DNA of 31,568 nt from contig DCVM01000148.1 of NCBI GenBank assembly GCA_002327985.1, positions 1 through 31,568 of the forward strand. Reading direction: 5' to 3'. This document shows positions 1 through 8,958 of this stretch, one piece after another. A program made the translations under genes and the position numbers. Under the pieces are notes generated by a model, which was not told the origin of the DNA, made no database searches, and saw only the letters and a program-made list of their open reading frames with translations. The number at the start of each line of letters is the position of its first letter. Within the stretch, counting starts at the first letter, position 1. The stretch is from Syntrophaceae bacterium UBA2188. Lineage in GTDB: Bacteria; Desulfobacterota; BSN033; UBA1163.

Positions 1-24
1 ATATTCACGCTTTATTGGAGATTA

Positions 25-1209
25 TCATATATCTTCTTTTTCGAACCGGCCCCGGCCCGCCATTTTCGGTAGAAAAGGCTCAGGAGCAACCAGGCTCCCT
101 TCAGGCCACCGGCAGCAATTTACCTTTTCATACCTCGAGTCTGCTTCGAGGCACCAGTTGCAGGCCACACATCGCACAATCTCTTTCTCTCTCCCTTCCT
201 TGGCTTTAACGGGCCAGTCGGGGTCTGCGAGAAGGGCCCGGCACAACCCGATCACATCCGCCTTTCCCTGTTTCAATATCTCCTCTGCATGCTTGGGCTC
301 TCTGATCTTTCCGGCCGTCACCACAGGAGTGTCAAATCCTGCATCCCGAATCGCCTTTCGGATTCCCTCCGCCAAGTAGACATGAGTTCCATCAGGCCAC
401 CAATACCATGGGCTCATGCGATGGCCACTATAGCCAGACATGGGATCCAGAGGATTCCCCTCTCCGGGGATCTTTGCATCTTCAAATCGACTGCCTGCTG
501 AGACGCTGATGTAATCCGCTCCAAGTTGAGCAAACCTTCGGGCGATCACCGTGCTTTGGGCCAAGGTATTTCCTTCAATGACAAAGTCTTCCCCATTAAC
601 TCTCACACCGAGGGGATACCTCTCCCCTACAAGATTTCGTACCGCCTGATAAACTTCGATTGGAAGTTTCATCCTGTTTTCAAGGCTTCCTCCGTATCCA
701 TCTGTTCTCTTATTCGAGCGGGAGAGGAAGGAGGCGAGGACATAGGCATGGGCCATATGGATCTCAATGAAGTCGAATCCAGCGGTCAAGGCGCGTTGGG
801 TAGCAGCCACATGGTCTTTCACTATGTTGGGGAGGTCCTCCGTTTTAAAATCCTCGACCTTCTGCCTCCAGCCCGTTTTAGAGAGTTTTAGAAACTGCAT
901 GATCTGGATACCGATCTTTACCTGCGGGTTTGCTTCACGTATAGCCTTCACTACCTCCGTCAAACCGGGTACACAACCATCATCGCTAATTCGAAGATTG
1001 TAAGGGCTCTTTGACGGGATGATTACGGCAGCTTCCACCACAATGGCACCCGTTCCGCCTTTCGCTTCCCTTTGGTATCTCTTTACCAGATTGTCTGTGA
1101 CAGAGCCATCCTCTGTAGACAGTCCAGACACCATCGATGTCCTTTGTATTCGGTTAGGGAAGGTCACCCCCCTCATCGTTATCGGTGAAAACAGTTTTTC
1201 ATATTTCAT
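25..1209 (-). CDS. Half-size Old Yellow Enzyme family reductase with 4Fe-4S motif
   Basis: The product is a 394-residue FMN TIM-barrel oxidoreductase of the 2,4-dienoyl-CoA reductase/enoate reductase branch of Old Yellow Enzymes, likely reducing an activated C=C bond in the cytoplasm. Visible marks are the N-terminal KLFSPITMRG segment, the active-site stretch IEIHMAHAYVLASFLS (H154, Y156), RTDGYGGSLENR, and a C-terminal cysteine cluster (C347, C350, C353, C365/C366) expected to bind 4Fe-4S. Full-length enoate reductases are about 640-670 residues; this one stops after the cluster and lacks the FAD/NAD(P)H domain, so it probably takes electrons from another protein. I chose the ATG at 1209 because GGAGG sits just upstream and family homology begins there; an in-frame start at 1323 would add 38 unrelated residues. 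The start overlaps the preceding ferredoxin gene by 11 bp. The substrate is unknown. Confidence 0.88.
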   Translation of the reverse strand: MKYEKLFSPITMRGVTFPNRIQRTSMVSGLSTEDGSVTDNLVKRYQREAKGGTGAIVVEAAVIIPSKSPYNLRISDDGCVPGLTEVVKAIREANPQVKIGIQIMQFLKLSKTGWRQKVEDFKTEDLPNIVKDHVAATQRALTAGFDFIEIHMAHAYVLASFLSRSNKRTDGYGGSLENRMKLPIEVYQAVRNLVGERYPLGVRVNGEDFVIEGNTLAQSTVIARRFAQLGADYISVSAGSRFEDAKIPGEGNPLDPMSGYSGHRMSPWYWWPDGTHVYLAEGIRKAIRDAGFDTPVVTAGKIREPKHAEEILKQGKADVIGLCRALLADPDWPVKAKEGREKEIVRCVACNWCLEADSRYEKVNCCRWPEGSLVAPEPFLPKMAGRGRFEKEDI

Positions 1210-1600
1210 GTTTTTTCCTCCTTCTTGATATTTGCGTCTTAATCGTAATCGCCCCGCTGGTGCACACGGATACACATTGAGGTTCTCCGCTGCAAAGGTC
1301 ACAATGGTAGGCCGTCTCTTCAAAAACGGTCAGTCCGTCAAAAGGGCAGTCTTTCGCCCTTTGCTTGTTCCAGATAAACTTGGTCACCTCCGATGTTTCA
1401 TCCCCTCCTTCATTCTCAAGGCACTTCATCTTTTTACATTGGCGACAGACCAAAGGAGTATGGGTGTCGGTATTAAGATCGTCCTTTAAAATTCGAATGG
1501 CGGACTTCGAAGGGTTGATCACCTGCAAATGGAAGAGGGCGCAGACCATTTCACAGAGATGACACCCCGTACATTTTTCTTTTTGTACTTCAATCCTCAT
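1199..1600 (-). CDS. Polyferredoxin-type 4Fe-4S electron transfer protein
   Basis: This 133-residue iron-sulfur protein resembles the HycB/CooF-type electron-transfer subunits often encoded beside aldehyde:ferredoxin oxidoreductases. Cysteines fall in groups: C10, C13, C16, C20; C52, C55, C60; C85 followed by proline; and C100, C103, C109, C113. That is enough for up to three 4Fe-4S clusters. There is no signal peptide or membrane segment, so it should act in the cytoplasm. It lies 23 bp downstream of the AOR gene and its last codons overlap the start of the Old Yellow Enzyme gene, indicating translational coupling. The natural inference is that it carries electrons between these two enzymes. 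The Shine-Dalgarno sequence before its ATG is weak, so translation may partly depend on the upstream AOR gene. Confidence 0.88.
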   Translation of the reverse strand: MRIEVQKEKCTGCHLCEMVCALFHLQVINPSKSAIRILKDDLNTDTHTPLVCRQCKKMKCLENEGGDETSEVTKFIWNKQRAKDCPFDGLTVFEETAYHCDLCSGEPQCVSVCTSGAITIKTQISRRRKKHEI

Positions 1601-1623
1601 AACGAATCTTTTTCGGGATCGAT

Positions 1624-3480
1624 CTACAGAGGGATCTCCAACCTCTTCACACCTTCCTGGGTGGGTCTGCCGTTCTCATCCCAGCCATGGAGTTCATAAT
1701 ACTCATCTAACATTTTATTAAATCCTGCGAGATCAATCTGATGACCTTTTGCAGGTCCCTCAGGTACAGGCTCGAAATACCGAAAAGGCAGGCTGTCTTG
1801 TTTCCGATCCATTCCCCAAAGGGCAAGCATCCTCCTTTCGAGGGTGCAGATCCTCTCCCCAACGGTCTTCAGATCTTCCTCTGAAATCCTTCGGCCCGAA
1901 GATAGATAAATGAGATCATTAAATTCTTTGTATTGAGGAGCATTGGGGCTGCTGAAGACCGTCATAAATCGGCAGACGCCGAGAGAATCGCAGACGGCAT
2001 AGAGGATTTCATGCCACCAGATCATCCTTCCCTTCCCTCGATAGGAGGTGAAGTCGGGGTCCACCTCTCCCCCGTAGAGTTTTTCCAAGAGAGAGGAGGG
2101 AAGCCGGAGGATGTCTAAAGAAGGCCTGCTTCGCATATGGCAGGCTCCCCGGCTGGCGGTCGCCATTCCCAGAGCAAAACTCTTCGTGAGTCTCTCATCG
2201 GTCATCTCCATGGGAAGATTCTTAACCTGCAACAGGAACTGCTCTGCTTCGGGAGGTAATCTTCCCCTTGCAAAGTATCCATCGGCCAAGATATCGCCAA
2301 ACCCTTCCCTTTGCGCAATTATATGAATTATCCTTTTAATACTTTTTGAGTCACCCCATTCTAAGGGGAACCCGATAGTCTTTTCATCGATGATCCCGTT
2401 CTGGTAAAGTTCCATGACCCAGGCGATATAGGATCCTGTCGATATGGCATCCAACCCATATCGATTGCAGAGTTCGACGACCTGAAGGATACTTTCCAAA
2501 TCCAAATTTCCAATCTTCCATCCCATGGAGCCGACCGAAGCATATTCCGGCCCTTCTTCATAGACCTCTTTATCCTTCTCCCCTCTGATCTTCAACCGAT
2601 GACGGCAATGGACAGGACAGCTCCAGCAGGCCACCATCCCCGTGGAATATCGGTCTAAATTTTCGGCAACCAACCCCGAGCCGGCCTCCCCAACGCTCGT
2701 CCATTGATGATTGCGCACTGCGAGAAATCCTGCGGTATTACCTAATGCGATCATCAGAGGGGTCCCCAATCGACCGAGGGCTTGAATCCATTTTCTTTCC
2801 ATCAGACCTTTTATGAGTTCCTTGTAGTAACTTAAGAGGCCTTGAGGGTTTTCGATATGAAGGTCCTCGGTTCCCCGAACCGCCACCGCCTTCAAATGTT
2901 TTGATCCCATCACAGCCCCCAATCCGGTTCGGGCGGCTGTGCTCTTTAAACCCGTCCTTATCCCTGCGAATTTGACCATGTTCTCCCCGGCAAGGCCGAT
3001 ACAGGCCACCTGAACTCTCGCCTCACCCAATTCCCGGCGAATGGCCCTTTGCGTCTCCACCGTATCGAGGCCCCACAAATGGCGCGCATCTCTAATTTGA
3101 ACATCACCATTCCTAATCCAGAGATAGACAGGGTCCTTACTCTTCCCGACAATCACTAAGTGGGAAAGTCCTGCGTACCGGAGTTCAGCTCCAAAATCTC
3201 CTCCCATATTGGCATCACCGAGGTACCCTGTTTCAGGAGAGATGGCAGAGATATTCATTCTACTTCCCAGATTAAGACAACCCGTTAAAAAACCAGTGCC
3301 GAAGATGAGGGGATTTTCCGGGCCAAGGGAATCCATTCGGGGACGAAATCGCTTGGCAAGAAGGTACATGTTCATCCCTCTTCCCCCAAGATATTTCGTC
3401 AGGATCTCTTCAGGAAAGTCCTCAATGGAAACTTCTCTCTCGGTCAAGTCGATCTTTGCAAACCTAATCTGAAATGGCAT
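1624..3480 (-). CDS. aor: Tungsten-containing aldehyde:ferredoxin oxidoreductase family protein
   Basis: The 618-residue product is a full-length member of the AOR family, which uses a tungsten (or molybdenum) bis-pterin cofactor and one 4Fe-4S cluster, typically for reversible oxidation of aldehydes to carboxylic acids with ferredoxin. The N-terminal pterin-binding domain shows LGGRGMNMYLLAKR (about 31-44) and the GDANMGGDFGAELRYAG region. The cluster ligands are C285, C288 and C292 (CWSCPVHC) plus C503 in DSLGVC. The EGPEYASVG and DAISTG motifs typical of the family are present. A Shine-Dalgarno AAGGA lies about 6 bases before the ATG. The family also contains benzoyl-CoA reductase subunit BamB and other non-aldehyde enzymes, so the substrate cannot be fixed from sequence. 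Position directly before a ferredoxin and a flavin reductase argues for electron donation to them. Confidence 0.93.
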   Translation of the reverse strand: MPFQIRFAKIDLTEREVSIEDFPEEILTKYLGGRGMNMYLLAKRFRPRMDSLGPENPLIFGTGFLTGCLNLGSRMNISAISPETGYLGDANMGGDFGAELRYAGLSHLVIVGKSKDPVYLWIRNGDVQIRDARHLWGLDTVETQRAIRRELGEARVQVACIGLAGENMVKFAGIRTGLKSTAARTGLGAVMGSKHLKAVAVRGTEDLHIENPQGLLSYYKELIKGLMERKWIQALGRLGTPLMIALGNTAGFLAVRNHQWTSVGEAGSGLVAENLDRYSTGMVACWSCPVHCRHRLKIRGEKDKEVYEEGPEYASVGSMGWKIGNLDLESILQVVELCNRYGLDAISTGSYIAWVMELYQNGIIDEKTIGFPLEWGDSKSIKRIIHIIAQREGFGDILADGYFARGRLPPEAEQFLLQVKNLPMEMTDERLTKSFALGMATASRGACHMRSRPSLDILRLPSSLLEKLYGGEVDPDFTSYRGKGRMIWWHEILYAVCDSLGVCRFMTVFSSPNAPQYKEFNDLIYLSSGRRISEEDLKTVGERICTLERRMLALWGMDRKQDSLPFRYFEPVPEGPAKGHQIDLAGFNKMLDEYYELHGWDENGRPTQEGVKRLEIPL

Positions 3481-3683
3481 GACGTCCTTCGGCTCCCTTG
3501 ACTCACTTTTGCTGAAAATAGCCAGGTCCGTTCTATCTGAGAGACAAGAAGATCACCAAGAGGAGATGTGGCTCTTACAGTTTAACGAAATCGGAAATAC
3601 GATATGGGACGATGCCTCTCGGGACTCGGCTTTTTTCAAGATCTCCGCTGTTCCTGCATTGCCATACCCGGCAATCTTGCCCC

Positions 3684-4721
3684 TCACTTCTTCTTTTTCA
3701 TCGGCGGAAGTTTGAAGAGTTTTTCAAGGTTCTTTCCCAAGATAAGGTCAACCTCTTCCTTTTTCAACCCCATTTGCTTTCCTACATCCTTGATCGCCTT
3801 GATCGCTCCTTCAGGGTCACCCACCCGATGGGCATAATCCGTTCCCATGACCATATGTTCAGGCCCGATCCACTCCAAACAACATTTCATGGCAGGGACA
3901 TAAAAAGAGGTCGTATCTGGATAGACCCTCTTTTTATAAGTGAGGTCAGGGGACTCCTTCAGTTCAATTCCCCACTCCTTCCCATATCCCTTGTAGGAGT
4001 CCTGGAGTCGGCGTACAAAGTAAGGAACCGTTCCACCCAAATGTCCATGGATGAGGGTCATCTTTGGGAACTTATCGAGCACTCCTTGAAATATGAGACT
4101 GACCACAGCCATGCTCGTATCCAATGTATACCCCCAAAGCTGATAGGGTATCTTCATCATGTCCATAATCGGTGCTGTGAGCGGAACAGCCGGATGCATG
4201 AGGAAAGGAAGTTCCCATTTGTTGGCGAGGTCGTAAATTCCGTGAAACTTTTCAAGGAAAACGGGCTCTCCGTTGAAGTTAGAAAACATCTGGACACCCA
4301 CGCAGCCCATCTGATGGCATCTCTCCAGCTCTTTGCATGCTTCATCAGGATCCTGATAAGGAAGCGAAGCCATGTGGTACAAACGTCCTGGGTAGTCCTG
4401 TGCTGCTTTGGCAAGGGCATCGTTCAGCTTCTTCGCCCAATAGATCCCTTTGTCTCTTTCGAGAGATTCCGGTCCAGGAATGGTTATTGAGAGAAGTTGC
4501 GTATCCAGACCGGCCTTATCCAAATCTTCAATCCTTGCCTTTAGATCGTAGTGTCCTGCTCTGTCAATATGGGCCACACAAACCCCTTTATACCACATAC
4601 GGTAATGGGTGCCCCCGTCGTGAATACAGTACGGAGATTCCGTGGAACTCCTCGTTTGTAAATAGTCCATATACTCCCTTGGGTACCAATGACAATGTAC
4701 ATCAATCGTCCTTTGTTCCAT
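3684..4721 (-). CDS. Amidohydrolase-2 family metal-dependent hydrolase/decarboxylase
   Basis: This 345-residue protein belongs to the amidohydrolase_2 (ACMSD-like) TIM-barrel family, whose members decarboxylate or hydrolyse cyclic and unsaturated carboxylic acids with a single divalent metal. Metal and catalytic positions are visible: DVHCHWYP (H9, H11) at strand 1, the LMHP histidine (H176), IHGHLGG (H225, H227) and the terminal-strand aspartate in MGTDYAHRVG (D295). The length fits the family. It sits between the molybdopterin oxidoreductase and AOR genes on the same strand, with gaps of about 80 bp and 200 bp, so it likely acts on a pathway intermediate made by one of them. ACMSD, gamma-resorcylate decarboxylase, 4-oxalomesaconate hydratase and ring-opening hydrolases all share this fold, and I cannot choose among them. 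Confidence 0.88.
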   Translation of the reverse strand: MEQRTIDVHCHWYPREYMDYLQTRSSTESPYCIHDGGTHYRMWYKGVCVAHIDRAGHYDLKARIEDLDKAGLDTQLLSITIPGPESLERDKGIYWAKKLNDALAKAAQDYPGRLYHMASLPYQDPDEACKELERCHQMGCVGVQMFSNFNGEPVFLEKFHGIYDLANKWELPFLMHPAVPLTAPIMDMMKIPYQLWGYTLDTSMAVVSLIFQGVLDKFPKMTLIHGHLGGTVPYFVRRLQDSYKGYGKEWGIELKESPDLTYKKRVYPDTTSFYVPAMKCCLEWIGPEHMVMGTDYAHRVGDPEGAIKAIKDVGKQMGLKKEEVDLILGKNLEKLFKLPPMKKKK

Positions 4722-4801
4722 TTCTATTCCTCCTTTTTAGTTTATTTTGAACGCTCATGACATCCTCATGGTCACTATTTTAACTTTAAAAAACCCATCC
4801 A

Positions 4802-6892
4802 TCAGTCTGCCTTATATACCTTGCAACAAATCCCTCTCATTACAGGCGACCCCATCTCCCTATTAAATGGAGGTTTGTCATTGGTTAGGATATTGATGTT
4901 GCTTTCTGCCCAGCCGTATAGGTCTGTGCTACCCCTTTCGGGAAACCACCAGCCATAATCTACTCCCACCACACGCGAGTCCATATATGGGTCGATCGCA
5001 GCCCTCAGCCTGATTTTGCCACGCTGAGTTTCAACATATACCCAGTCGCCATCTGTTATCGCTAAGCTTTTGGCAGTGTCTGGGTGGATATGAACAGTCG
5101 GTTCAGGATGGAGGCCACGCAGGGTAGCCAGTTGTCTATCATCCGTGTGGCGGTAGCATTGGCGTTTCCAGCTCGTAAAAATCATTGGATATTCTTTCGC
5201 TATTTCAGGGGCACTGTAGGGAGTCTCTGGGTTCTCATAGTAGGCCGGCAGTGGATCAAAGCCCCATTCTTTGAGACGGCTCGAGTATAGTTCGACCTTG
5301 CCGGAAGGGGTTTTGAAGCCCTCCTTCTCATAGTGCCTGTAAAGCTTAGGCCCTACCATTACCGCTATTTTCCTAAATTCCTCAAAATTGATACCTGCCG
5401 GTGCAACGATCGCATTCAGAATCTGGGTAATATCATCCCAGAAATATTCCCCGAGGCCGACTCTCTTCGCCAGACCTTTGAGGATGTCATAGTCTGAGCG
5501 GCTCTCACCCACTTGGGCCACCTTTTGTTGTATCGATGCTATTTGATAGTACGGAGGCGCCAGAATGCCATCGCACTCAAGGAAGCTTGCTACAGGGAGT
5601 ACTACATCGGCGAGAGCTGCCGTCGGGGTCATGAAAAGATCAGCCACCGCCAAGAATTCCAGCTTGTTCAGTGCTTTGTATACCTCTTGAGAATTACTGA
5701 AAGTTAAGAGAGGATTACCTCCTTGAACGTAGATGGCGCGAATAGGGTAGGGATCTCCGTGCAAGATAGCTCTGCCAATGGTTTGAGGCAGGGCGTAGAA
5801 AACTATCGGGAGCAGGTTGTCTTTAGCACTCACTCTCTTGTTACGCTGCTCCGGTGATATCTTGTCAACCATACTAATCTGGGGCGCGTGGCGGGCCAAT
5901 ATTGTCAGGGGTGACCACTTGAGCTCCCCACCGGGAGCGCCGAGGTTGGCCGTGATGGCCCGGAGTATGTCACTCGCCCGGGCATTTTGGAAACTATTTA
6001 TCCCCTGATCCAAGCCATTGCCGCACTGGATGCAGGCTGGTTTTTTGGTCGCATAGAAGCGAGCGGCGGCTCTGATTGACTCGGCTGGGACCCAGGTGAT
6101 ATCAGCGATCTTCTCAGGAGGGTAGCTCTGAACGTGAGACTTCAGCTCGTTGAAACCGACTGTCCATTTATCGACGAAGTCTTTATTGTAAAGCTCCTCG
6201 TTTACGATAACGTTCATCATGCCCAAGGCCAACGCCAAGTCCGAACCCGGCCTCAGTCTTAACCACATCTCTGCCCGGTCGGTGAGCTTATGTTTCCGTG
6301 GATCTATCACAATGAGTTTGGTGCCCCTATCTATCGCTTCGCTGATCTGCCTATATTCTCCGATACGGGAATCAAATGGGCTTATGCCCCATAGAATCAG
6401 ACAGGAGGGTGGATACTCATAATCGGGGCGTGCAAAGTACCCATAGGTGATTGTTGAGGCATGGCTCCTTGGCACAAAGCAAACGTGAGCCATTGAGGAG
6501 ATATTCGGCGAACCAAAAAGATTAGCAAACCGAGTCATATAATCTTCCTGCATGCCCTTGGCTGCACCGCGGACGAAGGCCGTTGCCTCGACTCCATACT
6601 CATTCTTGACTCTGGTTAGCTCAGCAGCGACGGTATCGAGTGCCTCATCCCATGTGACCTCCTTCCACTTACCCTCTCCTCTTGTGCCTACTCTCTTCAG
6701 CGGGTGCTTAAGCCGATCAGGATGGTAGAGAAGCTGTAGCGCCGCTTCGCCTTTTACACACAGGACTCCCCTATTGACAGGGTGATCAGGGTCACCTTCC
6801 ACCTTGACAGGGGTACCATCTTCAAGATGTATCAACATACCGCAGGCCATTTGGCACATGCTACACGTGCTCCTTACTATTTCTCTACCCAT
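4802..6892 (-). CDS. Molybdopterin oxidoreductase family enzyme, acetylene-hydratase-like subgroup
   Basis: A 696-residue DMSO-reductase-family protein. The N-terminal 4Fe-4S motif is C10, C13, C17, C45, and C138 (in AHVCFVPRS) is the likely cysteine ligand of Mo or W. There is no twin-arginine signal, so it is cytoplasmic. From memory of Pelobacter acetylene hydratase, the overall length, the cysteine ligand position, the PSGKVELYSS segment and the C-terminal RG-xx-K-x-YK ending correspond well. However, the residue after the second cluster cysteine is Gln14, where acetylene hydratase has its catalytic Asp. It is therefore probably a related hydratase or oxidoreductase with another substrate. 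No small subunit is encoded next to it. I chose the ATG at 6892, preceded by AAAGGAGG; a start at 6979 would add 29 residues overlapping the upstream gene. Confidence 0.9.
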   Translation of the reverse strand: MGREIVRSTCSMCQMACGMLIHLEDGTPVKVEGDPDHPVNRGVLCVKGEAALQLLYHPDRLKHPLKRVGTRGEGKWKEVTWDEALDTVAAELTRVKNEYGVEATAFVRGAAKGMQEDYMTRFANLFGSPNISSMAHVCFVPRSHASTITYGYFARPDYEYPPSCLILWGISPFDSRIGEYRQISEAIDRGTKLIVIDPRKHKLTDRAEMWLRLRPGSDLALALGMMNVIVNEELYNKDFVDKWTVGFNELKSHVQSYPPEKIADITWVPAESIRAAARFYATKKPACIQCGNGLDQGINSFQNARASDILRAITANLGAPGGELKWSPLTILARHAPQISMVDKISPEQRNKRVSAKDNLLPIVFYALPQTIGRAILHGDPYPIRAIYVQGGNPLLTFSNSQEVYKALNKLEFLAVADLFMTPTAALADVVLPVASFLECDGILAPPYYQIASIQQKVAQVGESRSDYDILKGLAKRVGLGEYFWDDITQILNAIVAPAGINFEEFRKIAVMVGPKLYRHYEKEGFKTPSGKVELYSSRLKEWGFDPLPAYYENPETPYSAPEIAKEYPMIFTSWKRQCYRHTDDRQLATLRGLHPEPTVHIHPDTAKSLAITDGDWVYVETQRGKIRLRAAIDPYMDSRVVGVDYGWWFPERGSTDLYGWAESNINILTNDKPPFNREMGSPVMRGICCKVYKAD

Positions 6893-6941
6893 TTTTTTCT
6901 TTTCCTCCTTTATATGCTGAGATAACGGCCGAATGGGTTGC

Positions 6942-8177
6942 CTATGAACGTTGTCTCCTGATACGCATAAAGCTTTCAACTACCAAATCGGCAAACTTTG
7001 GGTCATTGATATGTGCCTCTACTTCTTTGACCGGAATATTCTTGCTGAGCTTGCTCTTGAGTCCTTCAATAAGCGCCTTCTCTGATCCGAGCTCCTTCTC
7101 AATTTTGTAAAAAGGTGTCCCCTCTTTCCCCGTCAGTGAGCCCAGACCTCGGGTCGGGATCAAGACCTCTACTGGACCAGTAGCCTTATTTAATCTTTCG
7201 GCTATTGTTTCTCCCGCAATCTTTGCTTCATCAGGTTTCAACAGCATTGGGGTCGCCTTAGGGTTGTGTTCATGCAACGGGCGATTCTTATATTTTTCTG
7301 GCACGGTTTCCAAACCCCGGAACGCTATGTACGCACTCGCACCAGGCACTATAACTTGCGGGAGACCTTTCTTGCCCGCCTCTATGAGTCTATGGGGGCC
7401 GGCATTAGACATGCCACCGAAAAGGAAATTGCCGATCTCCCAAAGACACCCCTCTATCACTGCCACCACATCTGGGTCTTTTGCTACAAAGGGTTCCAAG
7501 CATCTTCCTCCTATACCCATGGCATGAAATACAACCACTTCGTATCCTTTCTCTTCAAGAATCGATTTTACCCTCAGACCAAAAGCGGTGGTCAGACCTA
7601 TCATAGTCAAAACAACGGTTGGTTTTCCTGATTTATCTATTTTCGGAGCATTTACCATGTTTGATATTGCAAATGCAGCGTTGGCTAATATCTGATTTGT
7701 TATTTTATTTAAGCCGGCTATATCAGCGATCGATGGCATCAGTGTTATATCTTTGTCCCCTACGTAGAACTGCGGAGATTCGGGATCGCCGACCTTAGTG
7801 GAAACGAGAAGCTTAGGAACGCCTACCGGCAGCTCCTTCATTACTGCCGATGCAAAAGTGGAATTCATTCCTCCACCCAGACCGAATATTCCGTCAAGCT
7901 CTCCACGCTCATATAATTCTTTTGCAATTATCTTCGCTCCCTTCTCCATTATCTTTAAGGCTGCGCCTGCCTCAGGGATGGCTCTAACCTCTTCTAATTT
8001 CGAGCCGCTAATCCTTGCCACATATTCAGCAGAGTAGTCGCCCTCAAAAAAAGAACCCTCCATGCAGGCACCATCTATGACGATCACCCTGTGGCCTTGC
8101 CCTTCTATCAACTCTTTGACGTATTTGGTTTCTGGGCCCTTTGTATCAAGTGTTACTACTATTACAATATTCTTCAT
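6942..8177 (-). CDS. UPF0261 family protein (Tm-1-like ATP-binding domain)
   Basis: The 411-residue product matches the UPF0261 family, two-domain proteins related to the tomato Tm-1 N-terminal ATP-binding domain. Marks include the opening VTLDTKGPETKYVKELI, the glycine-rich GIFGLGGGMNST loop (about 96-107), and the STKVGDPESPQFYVGDKDITLMPSIADIAGLN region. The biochemical role is not established; family members recur in catabolic clusters of bacteria and fungi. GGGAGG lies a few bases upstream of the ATG at 8177. It is 32 bp from livG and 49 bp from the molybdopterin enzyme gene, so it is almost certainly co-transcribed with them. No signal peptide or membrane segment is seen. Function in this pathway is unknown. 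Confidence 0.85.
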   Translation of the reverse strand: MKNIVIVVTLDTKGPETKYVKELIEGQGHRVIVIDGACMEGSFFEGDYSAEYVARISGSKLEEVRAIPEAGAALKIMEKGAKIIAKELYERGELDGIFGLGGGMNSTFASAVMKELPVGVPKLLVSTKVGDPESPQFYVGDKDITLMPSIADIAGLNKITNQILANAAFAISNMVNAPKIDKSGKPTVVLTMIGLTTAFGLRVKSILEEKGYEVVVFHAMGIGGRCLEPFVAKDPDVVAVIEGCLWEIGNFLFGGMSNAGPHRLIEAGKKGLPQVIVPGASAYIAFRGLETVPEKYKNRPLHEHNPKATPMLLKPDEAKIAGETIAERLNKATGPVEVLIPTRGLGSLTGKEGTPFYKIEKELGSEKALIEGLKSKLSKNIPVKEVEAHINDPKFADLVVESFMRIRRQRS

Positions 8178-8209
8178 CGCTAACCCTCCCTTTTCATAAT
8201 GTTTTTATT

Positions 8210-8932
8210 CTATGCCTCCTCTCCCAAATAGGCCTCAATCACCTTCCTTTCGCGAACGACATCCTGCGGCGCACCTTCTGCTATCTTCTCACCAGCGTTG
8301 ATTGCAACTACCCTGTCGGATATTCCAAGAATTGCTTCCATGACATGTTCCACAACGATCAGAGTTATCCCGGAGTCTCTGATCTTTTTCACCAAAACCA
8401 TGGCTTCCTCAACCTCGGTTGGAGTCAGACCCGCCATCATCTCATCCAGTAATAGCAGTTTTGGTTTTGTCGCTAACGCCCTGGCAGTTTCCAGCTTTTT
8501 CCGGTCAACGACTCCAAGTGCTGAAGCCCTCCACATGCTCTTCTCACCAAGACCGATAAACCTTAGAATCTTTTCAGCCTCTTCTTTCGCTTCCCTCATG
8601 CTCCAGGTTGGGGTACATCCAAAAGCCTTACCAACCATGACATTCTCTAAAGAGGTCATTTGGGCAAAAGGCTTTGTCAACTGAAAAGTCCTCGCAATAC
8701 CCATTTGGCATATTTTATGAGAGGAGAGAGGGGTGATATCGATCCCATTTAATTTTATCTTACCGCTATCCGGCTTCAAAAGCCCGCTGATCAGATTGAA
8801 TAGAGTTGTCTTCCCTGACCCATTGGGTCCGATGAACCCCAGGATCTCCCCTTTATAAACATCGAGATCCAGATGGTTGATGGCCATTAAACCACCAAAA
8901 GACTTGGATAGAGAGTCCATCTCAAGCATCAT
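8210..8932 (-). CDS. livG: Branched-chain amino acid-type ABC transporter ATP-binding protein LivG
   Basis: A 240-residue ATPase of the LivG group, energising uptake through the LivH/LivM channel at the inner membrane face. Walker A is GPNGSGKTT (35-43), Walker B LLLLDE ends at D163-E164, and the switch histidine is in VVEHVMEA. The usual ABC signature is replaced by SALGVVDRKKLE (about 137-148); I recall this variant in other LivG-like proteins, so it is not evidence of decay. The first two codons are both ATG and either could start. The gene is 26 bp after livM and 32 bp before the UPF0261 gene. This importer family carries amino acids, amides, urea and many aromatic or aliphatic acids, so the name does not define the substrate. 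Confidence 0.92.
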   Translation of the reverse strand: MMLEMDSLSKSFGGLMAINHLDLDVYKGEILGFIGPNGSGKTTLFNLISGLLKPDSGKIKLNGIDITPLSSHKICQMGIARTFQLTKPFAQMTSLENVMVGKAFGCTPTWSMREAKEEAEKILRFIGLGEKSMWRASALGVVDRKKLETARALATKPKLLLLDEMMAGLTPTEVEEAMVLVKKIRDSGITLIVVEHVMEAILGISDRVVAINAGEKIAEGAPQDVVRERKVIEAYLGEEA

Positions 8933-8958
8933 GACGATTTCTCCGTGTAAAGCTGAGC

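Noticed and set aside
526..891. A 121-codon plus-strand open frame inside the Old Yellow Enzyme gene
   Set aside because: Antisense shadow of a conserved coding region; no protein-like motif.
1210..1323. Longer N-terminus for the Old Yellow Enzyme starting at 1323
   Set aside because: The extra residues have no family similarity and lie within the ferredoxin gene, while the ATG at 1209 has a strong ribosome binding site.
3612..4490. A 292-codon plus-strand open frame
   Set aside because: It lies antisense to the amidohydrolase gene, whose metal-binding motifs are intact, and its translation shows no domain or ribosome binding site.
4802..6892. Naming the molybdopterin enzyme acetylene hydratase
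   Set aside because: The aspartate needed for acetylene hydration is replaced by Gln14, and the cluster context suggests a different substrate.
6893..6979. Longer N-terminus for the molybdopterin enzyme
   Set aside because: The extension overlaps the upstream gene, is not a twin-arginine signal, and the ATG at 6892 follows AAAGGAGG.
8210..8932. LivG as a decayed ATPase because the LSGGQ signature is missing
   Set aside because: Walker A, Walker B and the switch histidine are intact, and the GVVDRKKLE-type variant occurs in other LivG-like proteins.
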